Shown here one piece after another: positions 25,344-35,363 of a DNA stretch of 56,591 bases. Where the stretch lies: contig JAUSNB010000047.1 of NCBI GenBank assembly GCA_030645615.1, forward strand, positions 1-56,591. The letters run 5' to 3'. A model generated the notes under the pieces. It searched no databases. It saw only the letters and a program-made list of their open reading frames with translations, and had not been told where the DNA came from. Origin of the DNA: Actinomycetota bacterium (GTDB taxonomy: Bacteria > Actinomycetota > Actinomycetes > S36-B12). The number at the start of each line of letters is the position of its first letter. Position 1 is the first letter of the stretch. The position numbers and the translations under genes were made by a program.

Positions 25344-26714
25344 TCACATGCCGGCGATCAGCCGCTCGACGCGCTCATCAACCGCCGCGAACGGGTCCTT
25401 GCAGAGCACCGTCCGCTGGGCCTGGTCATTCAGCTTGAGGTGCACCCAGTCCACCGTGAAGTCCCTGCGCCGCTCCTGCGCCCGCCGCACGAAATCGCCG
25501 CGAAGCTTCGCGCGGGTTGTCTGCGGCGGCACTGACTTGGCCTCGAAGACGGCCAGGTCGGTGGTGACCCGCTCCACCAGGCCGCTGCGCTCGAGCATGT
25601 AGTAGAGGCCGCGGCGCCGGTTGATGTCGTGATAGGCCAGATCGAGCTGCCCGATCCGGGCGGACTCAAGGCCCAGGCCATGGCGCTCCATGTAGCGCTG
25701 CAGGATTCGCTGCTTGATGGCCCAGTCGATCTCCCGGTCGATGAGGCTGATGTCGTCGGCCTCGATCGCCTTCAGCGACCTGCCCCACAACTCGAGGACC
25801 CGGCGCGTCGTGCCGGTGGGCTCGTCGACCAGCCCGCGTCGCTCGGCGAAGTCGGCCGCCTTCTCGTAGTACTCCCACTGCATGGACAGGGCCGACAGCT
25901 CACGCCCGGTGGTGAGGCGCACGGTGCGCTTGCCGGTGATGTCGTGGCTCATCTCCCGGATCGCCCGGATGGGGTTCTCGAGGGACATGTCCCGCATGAC
26001 CACGCCCGCCTCGAGCATGCGCAGGACCAGGTCGGCGCTGCCGACCTTCAGCATCGTGGTGGTCTCGCTCATGTTGCTGTCGCCCACGATGACATGCAGC
26101 CGTCGGTAGAGGTCCGCATCGGCGTGCGGCTCGTCGCGGGTGTTGATGATCGGGCGGGACCGCGTGGTTGCGCTGCTGACTCCCTCCCACATGTGGTCGG
26201 CTCGCTGGCTCAGGCAGTACACGGCCCCGCGCGGGGTCTGCAGGACCTTGCCGGCCCCGGCGATGAGCTGGCGCGAGATGAGGAAGGGGATGAACCGCTC
26301 CGCCAGGCGGCTGAACTCCCCGCGGCGCTCCACCAGGAAGTTCTCGTGACACCCGTAGGAGTTGCCTGCCGAGTCGGTGTTGTTCTTGAACAGGTAGATG
26401 TCCCCGAACACGCCTTCCTCGCGCAAGCGTCGCTCGGCATCGACGACAAGCCCCTCGAGGATCCGCTCCCCGGCGCGGTCGTGGGTGACCAGGTCGGTGA
26501 TGCTGTCGCACTCCGCGGTTGCATACTCCGGGTGGCTGCCGACGTCGAGGTACAGCCTCGAGCCGTTCGTCAGGAAGACATTGCTGCTGCGGCCCCAGGC
26601 GACCACGCGCCGGAACAGGTACCGGGCGACTTCGTCGGGGCTGAGCCGGCGCTGGCCGTTGAAGGTGCACGTGACGCCGTACTCGGTCTCGATCCCGAAG
26701 ATCCGGCGGTCCAC
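25344..26714 (-). CDS. pafA: Pup--protein ligase PafA
   Basis: 456-aa ligase that joins the C-terminal glutamate of Pup to substrate lysines using ATP. GIETEYG at residues 7-13 holds metal/ATP-binding glutamates, [15 protein letters not shown] has the catalytic Asp57, [21 protein letters not shown] and [14 protein letters not shown] are conserved glutamine-synthetase-like core motifs, and the C-terminal domain (about 400-456) interacts with Pup. Unlike the paralogue Dop it lacks the approximately 35-residue loop after the first strand, which identifies it as the ligase. The GTG start has TACTGT 6 nt upstream as well as AGGAG immediately before it. Normal length. Confidence 0.97.
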   Translation of the reverse strand: MDRRIFGIETEYGVTCTFNGQRRLSPDEVARYLFRRVVAWGRSSNVFLTNGSRLYLDVGSHPEYATAECDSITDLVTHDRAGERILEGLVVDAERRLREEGVFGDIYLFKNNTDSAGNSYGCHENFLVERRGEFSRLAERFIPFLISRQLIAGAGKVLQTPRGAVYCLSQRADHMWEGVSSATTRSRPIINTRDEPHADADLYRRLHVIVGDSNMSETTTMLKVGSADLVLRMLEAGVVMRDMSLENPIRAIREMSHDITGKRTVRLTTGRELSALSMQWEYYEKAADFAERRGLVDEPTGTTRRVLELWGRSLKAIEADDISLIDREIDWAIKQRILQRYMERHGLGLESARIGQLDLAYHDINRRRGLYYMLERSGLVERVTTDLAVFEAKSVPPQTTRAKLRGDFVRRAQERRRDFTVDWVHLKLNDQAQRTVLCKDPFAAVDERVERLIAGM

Positions 26715-26720
26715 GCTCCT

Positions 26721-26726
26721 ACAGTA
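26721..26726 (-). promoter_or_regulatory. Leaderless -10 element of pafA
   Basis: On the minus strand TACTGT-AGGAGC-GTG. The spacing fits a transcript starting at the GTG, so pafA can be expressed independently of the proteasome genes upstream. Confidence 0.48.
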
Positions 26727-26762
26727 CGTCGCACCGTGCGTGACGCCGCCGCACTCGCCGGA

Positions 26763-29348
26763 TCAGTTGAAGCCCAGGACCCCCAGGGCCGGCACGCCTT
26801 GGGCGAACGCAGGGCTGACGCCGACGAGGGTTGCTCCATCGGGACCCACAAGGGTTCCACCGTCAAGCCCGACGAGGGTTGCCCCGTCCATCCCCACCAG
26901 GGTCGCGCCGTCGGGCCCGATCAGGCTGGCCAGGGTTCGAGCGACCAAGGTGCCGCCATCAGGTCCCACGAGCGTTGCCCCGTCGGGGCCGATCAGCGTT
27001 GCCCCGTCCATGCCCACGAGCGACGAGGCCGACAGTCCGGTGCGTTGCGGGTCGATGGACAGCCCGGAGCACACGAAGGCCCCGCCACCCAGGGCGAGGC
27101 AGCCTCCGGCCGCCACGCCCGCCACGGGGGCCCCGCCCGGCATGAGCTGGACATTCCGCTGGAGCACGGCAGGTGCAGGCTTCTTTGCAGTGGCCTTCCC
27201 CTGCGGCGGCGCCACCTTCGGTATCGTCGTTGCGTTGATCCCCAGCAGGTTGCCAAGGTGACATACGAGGTCGTACCACGCACAGGCAACGGCACGTACC
27301 CCCGACCGTCCGGCCCCTGAACTGAGCGATGCGTTGGCCACCAGCACCTTAAGAGGATGTCCCGCGTCGGTGACGTACTTGATCACGTCCATGCCGTTCA
27401 GTCCGCCGGGGACGACGAGACCCGACTTCTGCCGCAGAGAAGCAGCCAACTTGGTCACGGGAAGGTAGGTGGGCCCGAAGCAGCTCATTGACTGGCCGGA
27501 AGCAGACATGCAACGCCCGTCGAGCATGGTGACGTCGGGACCTCCCGCGACGCCGTTCGGGCCGGTCACCGCGATGTCGGCGTAGGCCTGGTAGTGAACT
27601 CCATTGCGATCCTCGACGGTAGCCAGGACACGCACCGATCCGGTCTGGCCGAAGCCGCCCGTCAGGACGACTGAACTGGAGCGGCCGCCATTCGCGGAGA
27701 TCCTGCGGAAGCCGTCGGGCCCGAACACCTCAAACTGGACACCGGCCACGCCGAACCCGGTATTGGCCTGGATGGCCGACACCTCGAATGCGGACAGGGT
27801 GCCAGCGAAGGCGACGAGGCCCAGGTCGGTCGTGAGGGTCGCATACTCAGGGTTCTGCTGTCGGTACGTCGCGTCGGGGATGGCGAACTGCAATCGCAGG
27901 CCGGCCTCCACCGAGGGCCGATCGACCGTGAGCACGGCGACCGAGGTGCTGCCACCGCCAGCAGTTGGTTCAATCGCGAACACGTCCACATTGGCGGCGG
28001 TTAACTGCGTCGTGTCGTCGGACCACTCCACTCGCCATGGGCACTTGTTCCGATCCAGCAGCGACGTCACCTGCCACATGGGGACATGGTTGGCGAGTGC
28101 GAACCACTTCTTGAACGTCTTGGTCGAAGGGCAGCCGCGGAGTGACTCCTCATAGAAGTAGACGCGCAGCTTGCCCGGCTTGTCGGGCGTGCCCACGATC
28201 GTCGATCCGGGGGCAGGCGAGACCCGGAAGATGTCGTTGGCGTCGATGTCATTCCCGAATGCGCCGGGGATCTTGTTGGCCCCCTGCCCGACGGCGACAA
28301 GCTCCACGGTGATCCGCTCCCGGGTGCTCGACAGCCATCGCTCGATCGCCTGCATGGTTGCGGGGAATGTCCATGACGATCCCGACTTGCGAGGTGCCCA
28401 CTCGGCAGGAACGACCACGGGGCGACCCGGGACCACCGGGAAGGTCTTGCTCGACAGGATGGCGCTCGACTTGCCCGCCTTGTTCTGCGCCACCACCTGG
28501 ACCATGAGACTGCGACCGACGTCCTTCGGGGTGACCCGGTAGCTGCCCTCGCCTCTCTTCACCGCCTTACAGCCGGACGTGCCGGTCTTGGCCGATGGGC
28601 AGCTGAGCCACGTGACCTCATACTTCGTGATGGGGGTCGCAGACGTCCAGAAGCCGACGCTGCTGCTGGCCACGTCGCCTGGCTCGAGCGTGGTCCGGTT
28701 GATGACCGGAAGCCCAGTGCTGGTGGGCACGCCGCCCGCCTGGCCGGACGATGAAGCGAAGCGTGACGCCTGCGACGTGACCACGGCCTCGGCGCAAGTC
28801 CGGAGTGATGCGACGGGCACCTGCCCGTGGAAGCCGGTGCACGAGGCGCGCACGAGGACCGAGCCGGACACGGCAGCCGCATGGACGGCATCGGTCGCCC
28901 CGTCCGAGGAGGGCACGGAGATGGCCCACGATGCGCTCGTGCCGGCCAGGAGGATCGCACCTCCCGTCGAGGCCAGGACGGACTCTCGGACGTGGGCCAG
29001 TCTCTCGCGCGCTTCGACGTCCGTGGCCAGGGCGGTGACACCGAGGAAATACGGATAGGCGTGCGCATAATCGTCGCTGACCCACGTCCGTACGCACTCC
29101 ACGTACGGTGACGACACGCATGTGTTCGCCCCTCCGCTGTAGGTGCTGAGGGCGCTAGTGAACGCGGCAGCGGTTGCCGCCTCCTGAGGCGTGAGGAGTC
29201 TCGCCTCGACCTCCGCGGCGGTCAGCGCAGCCCCCACGGCGGGTGCAGCAGCCCCCGCGACGGCGCCGAATGCCAGGAGAGATGCGCACAGAGCAGCAGC
29301 CGTAACCCGTCGACCCCGCACGAACGAGACGTTCCCGGGAGCGGCCAT
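26763..29348 (-). CDS. Unrecognised large secreted protein with Ig-like domain and C-terminal octapeptide repeats
   Basis: 861-aa exported protein inserted between prcA and pafA; I do not recognise it as a whole. Residues 1-41 form a signal peptide (RGRR, then an Ala/Leu-rich core, AVGA/A end). A first region (about 42-205) is Ala/Ser-rich with two cysteine pairs. Residues about 213-308 look like the Ig-like domain common in actinobacterial surface proteins (TWLSC, GCKAVKRGEGSYRVTPKDVG, VVAQNKAGKS). Residues 310-700 are a beta-rich part with more cysteines and no motif I know. Residues 775-846 are nine near-perfect octads of the form (A/G)TL(V/I)G(P/M/L)DG. There is no LPXTG or C-terminal anchor. 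TAGGGT, 7 nt before ATG 29348, overlaps the prcA stop; GTG 29357 is an alternative start. Confidence 0.75.
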   Translation of the reverse strand: MAAPGNVSFVRGRRVTAAALCASLLAFGAVAGAAAPAVGAALTAAEVEARLLTPQEAATAAAFTSALSTYSGGANTCVSSPYVECVRTWVSDDYAHAYPYFLGVTALATDVEARERLAHVRESVLASTGGAILLAGTSASWAISVPSSDGATDAVHAAAVSGSVLVRASCTGFHGQVPVASLRTCAEAVVTSQASRFASSSGQAGGVPTSTGLPVINRTTLEPGDVASSSVGFWTSATPITKYEVTWLSCPSAKTGTSGCKAVKRGEGSYRVTPKDVGRSLMVQVVAQNKAGKSSAILSSKTFPVVPGRPVVVPAEWAPRKSGSSWTFPATMQAIERWLSSTRERITVELVAVGQGANKIPGAFGNDIDANDIFRVSPAPGSTIVGTPDKPGKLRVYFYEESLRGCPSTKTFKKWFALANHVPMWQVTSLLDRNKCPWRVEWSDDTTQLTAANVDVFAIEPTAGGGSTSVAVLTVDRPSVEAGLRLQFAIPDATYRQQNPEYATLTTDLGLVAFAGTLSAFEVSAIQANTGFGVAGVQFEVFGPDGFRRISANGGRSSSVVLTGGFGQTGSVRVLATVEDRNGVHYQAYADIAVTGPNGVAGGPDVTMLDGRCMSASGQSMSCFGPTYLPVTKLAASLRQKSGLVVPGGLNGMDVIKYVTDAGHPLKVLVANASLSSGAGRSGVRAVACAWYDLVCHLGNLLGINATTIPKVAPPQGKATAKKPAPAVLQRNVQLMPGGAPVAGVAAGGCLALGGGAFVCSGLSIDPQRTGLSASSLVGMDGATLIGPDGATLVGPDGGTLVARTLASLIGPDGATLVGMDGATLVGLDGGTLVGPDGATLVGVSPAFAQGVPALGVLGFN
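26811..27026 (-). repeat. Nine tandem 24-bp units encoding octapeptide repeats
   Basis: The units translate in order as SSLVGMDG, ATLIGPDG, ATLVGPDG, GTLVARTL, ASLIGPDG, ATLVGMDG, ATLVGLDG, GTLVGPDG and ATLVGVSP. The fourth is degenerate after GTLV and the last marks the end of the array. The DNA copies differ at several third positions, so the protein pattern is held by selection or the array is old. The DG turns and alternating hydrophobic L/V positions suggest stacked short strands such as a beta-roll or beta-helix. Confidence 0.85.
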
Positions 29349-29355
29349 GCCCTGC

Positions 29356-29361
29356 ACCCTA
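29356..29361 (-). promoter_or_regulatory. -10 element of the octapeptide-repeat protein gene
   Basis: TAGGGT on the minus strand includes the prcA stop codon TAG (29361-29359) and lies 7 nt before ATG 29348. This suggests expression independent of the proteasome operon. Confidence 0.4.
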
Positions 29362-30051
29362 GTGCGCCAGCATGACCCCTAGCTCGCCGTTGACGAGCCG
29401 CCGGAAGGTGCGGCGGGGGCGCGACCTCTCCAGGATCGCTACCTCGAGCTGCGCCTCGGTGAGCGTCCTCGGCCTCTCGTCGCCGTGCTCCCCCATCAGC
29501 CCCACGGCGAGGCGGATGCATGCCCCCAGGTCGAGGCCCTCCTGCCAGCCCTCCAGCAGGCCGGTGCCGATGGGCTCGGCAGAGCCGCCCATGGCCACAT
29601 ACCCGCGCTCGTCGGCGACCGATCCGTCGAACATGAGCCGGTACAGCTGGTCGTCCGCCGAGGTGTGACCCACCTCTGCGACCACGATCTCGACCTCGAA
29701 GGGCTTGGGTGTCTCGGTGAAGATGGTGCCGAGGGTCTGGGCGTAGGCGTTGGCCAGGCTCCGGCCCGTGACGTCGCTGCGGTCGTACGAGTAGCCCCGG
29801 AGGTCTGCCAGCCGCACGCCGGCAACCCGCAGGCTCTCGAACTCGTTGTACTTGCCCACGGCCGCGAAGCCGATGCGGTCGTACAGCTCGCCGATCTTGT
29901 GCAGTGCGCGCGACGGGTTCTCCGCCACGAAGACAATGCCGGCGTCGTACTGCATGACGACGACGCTGCGGCCCCGCGCGATGCCCTTTCGGGCGAAGTC
30001 CGCCTTGTCGCGCATGATCTGCTCGGGCGAGACGTAGAACGGAACGCTCAT
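29359..30051 (-). CDS. prcA: Proteasome alpha subunit
   Basis: 230-aa alpha-ring subunit of the 20S proteasome. The N-terminal [32 protein letters not shown] is the gating/alpha-signature region, and [20 protein letters not shown] is the later conserved strand-helix part. It has no catalytic Thr and docks the Mpa ring. The ATG overlaps the prcB stop (ATGA). The C-terminus lacks the long acidic tail of some homologues. Length is close to the roughly 245-aa mycobacterial protein. Confidence 0.96.
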   Translation of the reverse strand: MSVPFYVSPEQIMRDKADFARKGIARGRSVVVMQYDAGIVFVAENPSRALHKIGELYDRIGFAAVGKYNEFESLRVAGVRLADLRGYSYDRSDVTGRSLANAYAQTLGTIFTETPKPFEVEIVVAEVGHTSADDQLYRLMFDGSVADERGYVAMGGSAEPIGTGLLEGWQEGLDLGACIRLAVGLMGEHGDERPRTLTEAQLEVAILERSRPRRTFRRLVNGELGVMLAH

Positions 30052-30881
30052 GAGCCACCCCCAGCGTCGGACGCACTCGGCCCGTCGGGCCGCGCCATCC
30101 GTGCCTCGACCATCGCGCGCACACGCGGCTCGAGCTCCTCGTCGTCGAGGATCCGCACGCCCGCGCTGCCCACGGTGGCGACGACCGGGTAGATGCCGCG
30201 GGCCATGTCCGGCCCGCCCGTGGCGCTGTCGTCGTCGGCAGCGTCGTAGAGGGCCTCCAGCGCCGCGCGGATGCCCTCGTCGGTGCCAGCACCTCGGCGG
30301 AAGAGCTTCTTCAACGACCCGCGGGCGAAGACCGAGCCCGAGCCGACCGCGTAGAAGTCGTGCTCCTCGTACCGACCGCCGGTGACGTCGTAGGAGAAGA
30401 TCCGACCGGCGTCGCGAGCCTCGTCGTAGCCAGCCAGAAGCGGGACCACCGCCAGTCCCTGCATGGCCATCCCGAGATTGCCCCGCAGCATGGTCGCCAG
30501 CCGGTTGGCCTTGCCGTCGAGCGACAGCGGCAGCCCCTCGATCTTCTCGTAGTGCTCGAGCTCCACCTGGTAGAGGCGAACGAGTTCCACGGCCAGTCCT
30601 GCGGTGCCGGCGATGCCGATGAGGGAATGGTCGTCCGCCGCGAAGACCTTCTCGATGTCGTTCTGCGCGATGAGGTTGCCCATCGTGGCGCGCCGGTCAC
30701 CCGCCATCACCGCCCCGCCATCGGTGCGCAGGGCCACGATGGTCGTGCCATGGGGGGCCAGTCCCCCGGCAGGCTCGGACGGCATCGGCAGCCGGTCGGG
30801 GTGCAGCGCCGCAAGGAAGTCGACGAAGGACGCGGACCCCGCTGCCCGGAAGGCGCCGGGGAGCCCGGGCGTGGCGGTCAC
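30048..30881 (-). CDS. prcB: Proteasome beta subunit (catalytic)
   Basis: 277-aa catalytic subunit made as a precursor. A 45-residue propeptide (containing [14 protein letters not shown], the usual assembly helix) ends at HG, and Thr46 of TTIVAL becomes the N-terminal nucleophile after self-cleavage. The matching Asp and Lys appear in GDRRATMGN and further on. [15 protein letters not shown] is a conserved late segment. The GTG at 30881 overlaps the pup stop (GTGA), which excludes a much longer upstream frame. The gene is translationally linked to pup and prcA. Confidence 0.96.
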   Translation of the reverse strand: MTATPGLPGAFRAAGSASFVDFLAALHPDRLPMPSEPAGGLAPHGTTIVALRTDGGAVMAGDRRATMGNLIAQNDIEKVFAADDHSLIGIAGTAGLAVELVRLYQVELEHYEKIEGLPLSLDGKANRLATMLRGNLGMAMQGLAVVPLLAGYDEARDAGRIFSYDVTGGRYEEHDFYAVGSGSVFARGSLKKLFRRGAGTDEGIRAALEALYDAADDDSATGGPDMARGIYPVVATVGSAGVRILDDEELEPRVRAMVEARMARPDGPSASDAGGGS

Positions 30882-31075
30882 TGCCCGCCCTTCTGCACGA
30901 AGGACTTGACGAAGTCCTCGGCGTTCTCCTCCAGGACGCTGTCGATCTCGTCGAGGATCGAGTCCACCTCCGCGTCGAGTTCGGCCGGGGCGGACTCCGC
31001 GGAGTGCACGACCTCCTCGTCGACGACATCCTCGCGGCTGGACCGGCGCTGCTCTGCTGATTCTCGCTGCGGCAT
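30878..31075 (-). CDS. pup: Prokaryotic ubiquitin-like protein Pup
   Basis: 65-aa disordered protein modifier. The C-terminal half (residues 35-62: [24 protein letters not shown]) is the segment that turns helical on Mpa, and the end is VQKGGQ. The terminal glutamine must be deamidated by Dop before PafA can attach it. The N-terminal part is highly charged and serves to engage the ATPase. It lies 9 nt after dop and overlaps prcB. Confidence 0.97.
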   Translation of the reverse strand: MPQRESAEQRRSSREDVVDEEVVHSAESAPAELDAEVDSILDEIDSVLEENAEDFVKSFVQKGGQ

Positions 31076-31084
31076 GAGGACAGG

Positions 31085-32632
31085 CTATCTCGCGGCGCCG
31101 CTCCGGCGAGGCGGCTGCGCCCCCAGCCGCTCCATGAGGGTGGCTACGTCCGGGGCGTCCTCGAGCAAATCGCCCACGTGGGACCTGGTGCCGCGCAGCG
31201 GCTCGAGAGTCGGCACGCGCAGGAGGGAGTCGTAGCCCGGGACGTCGAACACGACCGAGTCCCAGGACGCGGCCGCGACCGATTCGGCGTACCGGCGCAT
31301 GCACTCGCCCCGGAAGTAGGCGCGGGTGTCCGATGGTGGCTGGTGCATCGCCCGCTCCACCTCGTCGTCGGTGAACATCCGGTCGAGCAGCCCGCGCTGC
31401 TCAAGCCTCGCGGCCAGCCCCTTCTCCCGTCGGATGTCGGCGTACTGCAGGTCGATCGCCTGCAGGCGCGGGGAATCCCAGCCCAGTCCGTCGCGGCGGA
31501 CGTACCCCTCCATGAGCGATCGCTTGGCGACCCAGTCCAGCTCGCGTGCCAACGTCGAGGGGTCGGCCGCCAGGGCGTCGAGGACGCGGCCCCATTGGTC
31601 CAGGACGTCGATGGTCATGGGATCCTGCGGCCCGGCCTGCTCGCGAGCGCAGAACGCGACTGCCTGCTCGTGGATCCCCCGCTGGATGTCCAACGCGGTG
31701 AGGCGACCTCCGTCGGCGAGCTCGATGCGGTGAGCAAGCGAGGGGTCGTGCGAGACGGCGTGCATCTCGGCGACGGGACGGGCCGGCCACCAGTCTCGCG
31801 TTCCCGGGAAGCCCGCCTCGATCATCGAAAGGACGATGGCGGTGGTCCCGAGCTTGAGGTAGGTGGCCTTGTCGCTGAGATTCGCGTCTCCGACGATGAC
31901 GTGGAGGCGACGGAACCGCTCGGGGTCGGCGTGCGGCTCGTCACGGGTATTGATGATCGGGCGCTTGAGCGTGGTCTCGAGCCCCACCTCGACCTCGAAG
32001 AAGTCCGCCCGCTGGGTCAGCTGGAACGCTGAGGTGCGGCCGTCCTGGCCAATGCCCAACCGTCCGGACCCGGTGAAGACCTGCCGCGTGATGAAGAACG
32101 GGACGAGGTGCCGCACGATGTCGGCGAAGGGCGTGGCCCGCTGCATCAGGTAGTTCTCGTGGCAGCCGTACGAGGCACCCTTGTTGTCGGTGTTGTTCTT
32201 GTAGAGCACGATCGGCGGCGCGTGCGGGATCTGCGCCGCCAGCTCCATCGCCCGCTCCATCACGCGCACCCCGGCCCGGTCCCATAGCACGGCATCGCGC
32301 GGATTGGTCACCTCGGGCGTGGAGTACTCCGGATGCGCATGGTCCACGTACAGCCTGGCGCCGTTGGTGAGGATGACGTTCGCCATGCCGGTGTCCTCGT
32401 CCGTCAACTGCGACGGGTCGGCATCGGCCCTCGTCATGTCGAAGCCGCGGGCATCGCGCAACGGACTCTCGACGTCGTAGTCCCAGTGCGCCTTGGTGCG
32501 TTGGCCCCGGGCGACGAACTGCCCGTAGGAGTTGACGATCTGGGAACTCGACACCATGGCGTTCATGGTGGGGTGCCCGGGGACGGTGATGCCGTACTCC
32601 GTCTCGATGCCCATCACCCGATGGACGCTCAT
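31085..32632 (-). CDS. dop: Pup deamidase/depupylase Dop
   Basis: 515-aa paralogue of PafA that converts Pup-Gln to Pup-Glu and also removes Pup from substrates. [10 protein letters not shown] (residues 7-16) is the metal/ATP site, and the following segment of about residues 35-80 ([18 protein letters not shown]... to LTDEDTG) is the Dop-specific loop that PafA lacks. [13 protein letters not shown] has the catalytic Asp97; [19 protein letters not shown] and [15 protein letters not shown] complete the core. ATG 32632 is chosen because it begins the conserved N-terminus and has GGAGGG upstream; the open frame continues further. Full length. Confidence 0.97.
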   Translation of the reverse strand: MSVHRVMGIETEYGITVPGHPTMNAMVSSSQIVNSYGQFVARGQRTKAHWDYDVESPLRDARGFDMTRADADPSQLTDEDTGMANVILTNGARLYVDHAHPEYSTPEVTNPRDAVLWDRAGVRVMERAMELAAQIPHAPPIVLYKNNTDNKGASYGCHENYLMQRATPFADIVRHLVPFFITRQVFTGSGRLGIGQDGRTSAFQLTQRADFFEVEVGLETTLKRPIINTRDEPHADPERFRRLHVIVGDANLSDKATYLKLGTTAIVLSMIEAGFPGTRDWWPARPVAEMHAVSHDPSLAHRIELADGGRLTALDIQRGIHEQAVAFCAREQAGPQDPMTIDVLDQWGRVLDALAADPSTLARELDWVAKRSLMEGYVRRDGLGWDSPRLQAIDLQYADIRREKGLAARLEQRGLLDRMFTDDEVERAMHQPPSDTRAYFRGECMRRYAESVAAASWDSVVFDVPGYDSLLRVPTLEPLRGTRSHVGDLLEDAPDVATLMERLGAQPPRRSGAAR

Positions 32633-32660
32633 GCCGCCCTCCGGGCTGCGGCCAGGGGCA

Positions 32661-34322
32661 CTACAGGTACTGCCCAGTGTTCGCCACGTTCTCGATGGAG
32701 CGACCCGGCTCGGAGCCCTTCTTGCCCTGGATGAGGGTGCGGATGAAGACGATGCGCTCGCCCTTCTTGCCCGAGATGCGCGCCCAGTCGTCGGGGTTCG
32801 TCGTGTTCGGCAGGTCCTCGTTCTCGCGGAACTCATCGATGCAGGCGGCGAGCACGTGCTGGACCCTGATCCCCTTCTCGCCGAGGTCGAGGAAGTCCTT
32901 GATAGCCATCTTCTTGGCGCGGGCGACGATGTTCTCGATCATGGCCCCGGAGTTGAAGTCCTTGAAATACAGGATCTCCTTGTCCCCATTGGCGTATGTC
33001 ACCTCGAGGAACTGGTTCTCCTCAGACTCGGTGTACATGCGCTCGACGGCGCGCAGGATCATGTCGCGGCAGGATGCCTCGGGGTCGCCGCCGTGCTCGG
33101 CCAGGTCGTCCCGGTGGAGCGGGAGGGTCGACACGAGGTACTTCGTGAAGATGTCCCGCGCGGCCTCCGCGTCGGGGCGCTCGATCTTGATCTTCACGTC
33201 CAGGCGACCGGGTCGCAGGATGGCCGGGTCGATCATGTCCTCGCGATTGGAGGCGCCGATGACGATGACGTTCTCCAGGCTCTCGACACCGTCGATCTCG
33301 CTGAGGAGCTGTGGCACGATCGTGTTCTCGACGTCGCTGGACACCCCTGAGCCACGGGTGCGGAAGAGGGAGTCCATCTCGTCGAAGAACACGATGACGG
33401 GCATCCCCTCGGATGCCTTCTCCCGGGCCCGCTGGAACACCAGCCTGATGTGCCGCTCCGTCTCTCCCACGTACTTGTTGAGCAGTTCCGGGCCCTTGAT
33501 GTTGAGGAAGTAGGACCTGCCCTCTTCACGGCCCGTGCGCTCGGCGACCTTGCGCGCCAGGGAGTTCGCCACCGCCTTGGCGATGAGCGTCTTGCCGCAC
33601 CCGGGCGGGCCATAGAGCAGGATGCCCTTCGGCGGCTTGAGGTCGTGCTCGGCGAAGAGGTCCGGATGCATGAAGGGCAGTTCGACGGCGTCCTTGATGG
33701 CGTCGATCTGGTCGGCGAGCCCACCGATGTCCTGGTACTGGATGTCCGGGACCTCCTCCAGCACGAGTTCCTCGACCTCGGACTTGGGGATCTTCTCGAA
33801 GGCGTAGCCCGACCGGACGTCGCACAGCAGGGAATCCCCGGCCCGCACCTTGATCTCGAGCAGCGGCTGGGCCAGCCGGATCACCCGCTCCTCGTCGGTG
33901 TGCCCGATCACCAGGGCGCGCTCCCCGTCCTCCAGGATCTCCTTGAGGATGACGATCTCCCCGGTGCTCTCGAACGCCCGGGCGGCAATCACGTTCATCG
34001 ACTCGTTGAGCATGACCTCCTGGCCGACGACCAGGTCCTCGAGGCCGATCCCGGGCGTGACTGCCACCCGCAGCTTTCGGCCTGACGACACGACGTCGGC
34101 GGTGCCGTCGGCGTGCCTGGCCACGAAGGTGGCGAACCCGCTGGGGGGCTCGGCCAGCCGGTCGACCTCGGCCTTCAGGGTGACGATCTGCTCCCGGGCG
34201 TCCCGCAGCGTCGAGATCAACCGAGCGTTGTGGTCCTTCTGCGCGGCGAGCTCCCCCCGCACCTCGGTCAGGGCCGACTCGAGTGACCGCACCCGTGCGT
34301 GCAGGCCTTCAGACTCCGTCAC
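32661..34322 (-). CDS. mpa: Proteasomal ATPase Mpa/ARC
   Basis: 553-aa AAA ATPase ring that recognises Pup and unfolds substrates into the 20S core. Residues 1-58 are a coiled coil that captures Pup, followed by two OB folds (about 60-190). Walker A is GPPGCGKT at 238-245, Walker B is VFFDEMDS at 311-318, and the arginine finger region is RPGRLDVKI. The C-terminus ends GQYL, the motif that docks into PrcA pockets. The start is GTG with GGGAGG upstream. It leads the mpa-dop-pup-prcB-prcA run. Confidence 0.97.
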   Translation of the reverse strand: MTESEGLHARVRSLESALTEVRGELAAQKDHNARLISTLRDAREQIVTLKAEVDRLAEPPSGFATFVARHADGTADVVSSGRKLRVAVTPGIGLEDLVVGQEVMLNESMNVIAARAFESTGEIVILKEILEDGERALVIGHTDEERVIRLAQPLLEIKVRAGDSLLCDVRSGYAFEKIPKSEVEELVLEEVPDIQYQDIGGLADQIDAIKDAVELPFMHPDLFAEHDLKPPKGILLYGPPGCGKTLIAKAVANSLARKVAERTGREEGRSYFLNIKGPELLNKYVGETERHIRLVFQRAREKASEGMPVIVFFDEMDSLFRTRGSGVSSDVENTIVPQLLSEIDGVESLENVIVIGASNREDMIDPAILRPGRLDVKIKIERPDAEAARDIFTKYLVSTLPLHRDDLAEHGGDPEASCRDMILRAVERMYTESEENQFLEVTYANGDKEILYFKDFNSGAMIENIVARAKKMAIKDFLDLGEKGIRVQHVLAACIDEFRENEDLPNTTNPDDWARISGKKGERIVFIRTLIQGKKGSEPGRSIENVANTGQYL

Positions 34323-34404
34323 GACGCCTCCCGGTGGACTCGTTCGCCACTGTAACCCGCGGCGCCCCGGCAGGCGTCCCCATGGCGGCCCGCGACACGC
34401 GCTT

Positions 34405-35325
34405 TCAGGCCTCGGGGGGCGTTGCTCCGGGCCCGTCGTAGTCCTCGCCGTAGGCCCCCGGGGCGGGACGCCGGCGGCGGGCCGGCAGGACGGTTCCCGG
34501 GGCCAGCCGACGGGCCGTCACGAGGAATCCGGTGTGCCCGTTCATGCGATGGTCCGGCCGGACGGAGAGCCCGTCGAGGTGCCAGGTCCGCAGGAGGGAC
34601 TCCTCGGCCCGGGGTTCCGTCCAGTCACCCGACAGCCGCATGGTCTCGACGAGTCGCGATAGCTGGGTGGTCGTGGCGACGTATCCCACCACCACGCCGC
34701 CCGGGGCCAAGGCCGCCGCGACAGCGTCAACGCACTCCCATGGAGCCAGCATGTCCAGTACGGCGGCGTCCATCTCCGAGTCGTCGATCTGCTCCACCAG
34801 GTCGCCCACGGTCAGCCGCCACGACACGGGGCTGGCGCCGAACCACGCCGCGACGTTGGCCGCGGCCACGTCCGCGAACTCGGCGCGCCTCTCGTAGCTG
34901 TGCACCAGTCCCTCATCGCCCACGGCGCGCAGCAGCGAGCAGGTGAGGGCCCCCGACCCCACGCCGGCCTCGAGGACGCGAGCGCCCGGCCCGAGGCTGC
35001 ACAGGCCCACGATGCGGGCCGCGTCCTTCGGATAGATGGGCGTGGCCCCCCGCGGCATGGACAGCACGAAATCGTCAAGCAGCGGCCGCAGGGCCAGGTA
35101 CGTCGTGCCGTTGCTCGACGTCACCGCCGAGCCGGACGGCCGGCCGATGAGGTCGTCGTGCGGCAACTGGCCGCGATGGGTATGGAAGACCTTGCCCGGC
35201 TCGAGCGTGATCGTGTGCATCTTGCCCCGCGGGTCGGTCAGCTGGACCAGGTCACCGGCGAGGAAGTCTCCGCGGCGACGCCACTGCATGACGTGCTGGT
35301 CGACGTGCTCGGAGTCCTGCGACAT
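34405..35325 (-). CDS. trmI: tRNA (adenine(58)-N1)-methyltransferase TrmI
   Basis: 306-aa SAM-dependent enzyme that makes m1A58 in the T loop of tRNA. A small N-terminal beta domain (residues about 15-80, with [18 protein letters not shown]) precedes the Rossmann fold. [10 protein letters not shown] at 119-128 is SAM motif I and VLDMLAPWE about 185-193 is the catalytic/adenine region. The C-terminal tail is Arg/Pro-rich. TAGCCT is 6 nt before ATG 35325. It lies back to back with the RecB-like gene, as in M. tuberculosis (Rv2118c/Rv2119). Confidence 0.95.
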   Translation of the reverse strand: MSQDSEHVDQHVMQWRRRGDFLAGDLVQLTDPRGKMHTITLEPGKVFHTHRGQLPHDDLIGRPSGSAVTSSNGTTYLALRPLLDDFVLSMPRGATPIYPKDAARIVGLCSLGPGARVLEAGVGSGALTCSLLRAVGDEGLVHSYERRAEFADVAAANVAAWFGASPVSWRLTVGDLVEQIDDSEMDAAVLDMLAPWECVDAVAAALAPGGVVVGYVATTTQLSRLVETMRLSGDWTEPRAEESLLRTWHLDGLSVRPDHRMNGHTGFLVTARRLAPGTVLPARRRRPAPGAYGEDYDGPGATPPEA

Positions 35326-35331
35326 GCGTGG

Positions 35332-35357
35332 AGGCTATCCGGGGCCTTCAGTAGGCT
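35332..35357. promoter_or_regulatory. Divergent leaderless -10 elements of trmI and the RecB-like gene
   Basis: On the minus strand TAGCCT (35337-35332) is 6 nt from ATG 35325. On the plus strand TAGGCT (35352-35357) is 6 nt from ATG 35364. Only 38 nt lie between the two starts, so the promoters must share or overlap upstream sequences. Confidence 0.5.
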
Positions 35358-35363
35358 CGACCC

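Noticed and set aside
26811-27026. CRISPR-like array
   Set aside because: The 24-bp units are contiguous with no unique spacers and encode an in-frame octapeptide repeat; no cas genes are nearby.
25629-27320. 563-codon plus-strand frame opposite pafA and the repeat-protein gene
   Set aside because: Antisense to an unmistakable pafA; composition is that of reverse-complement GC-rich coding DNA.
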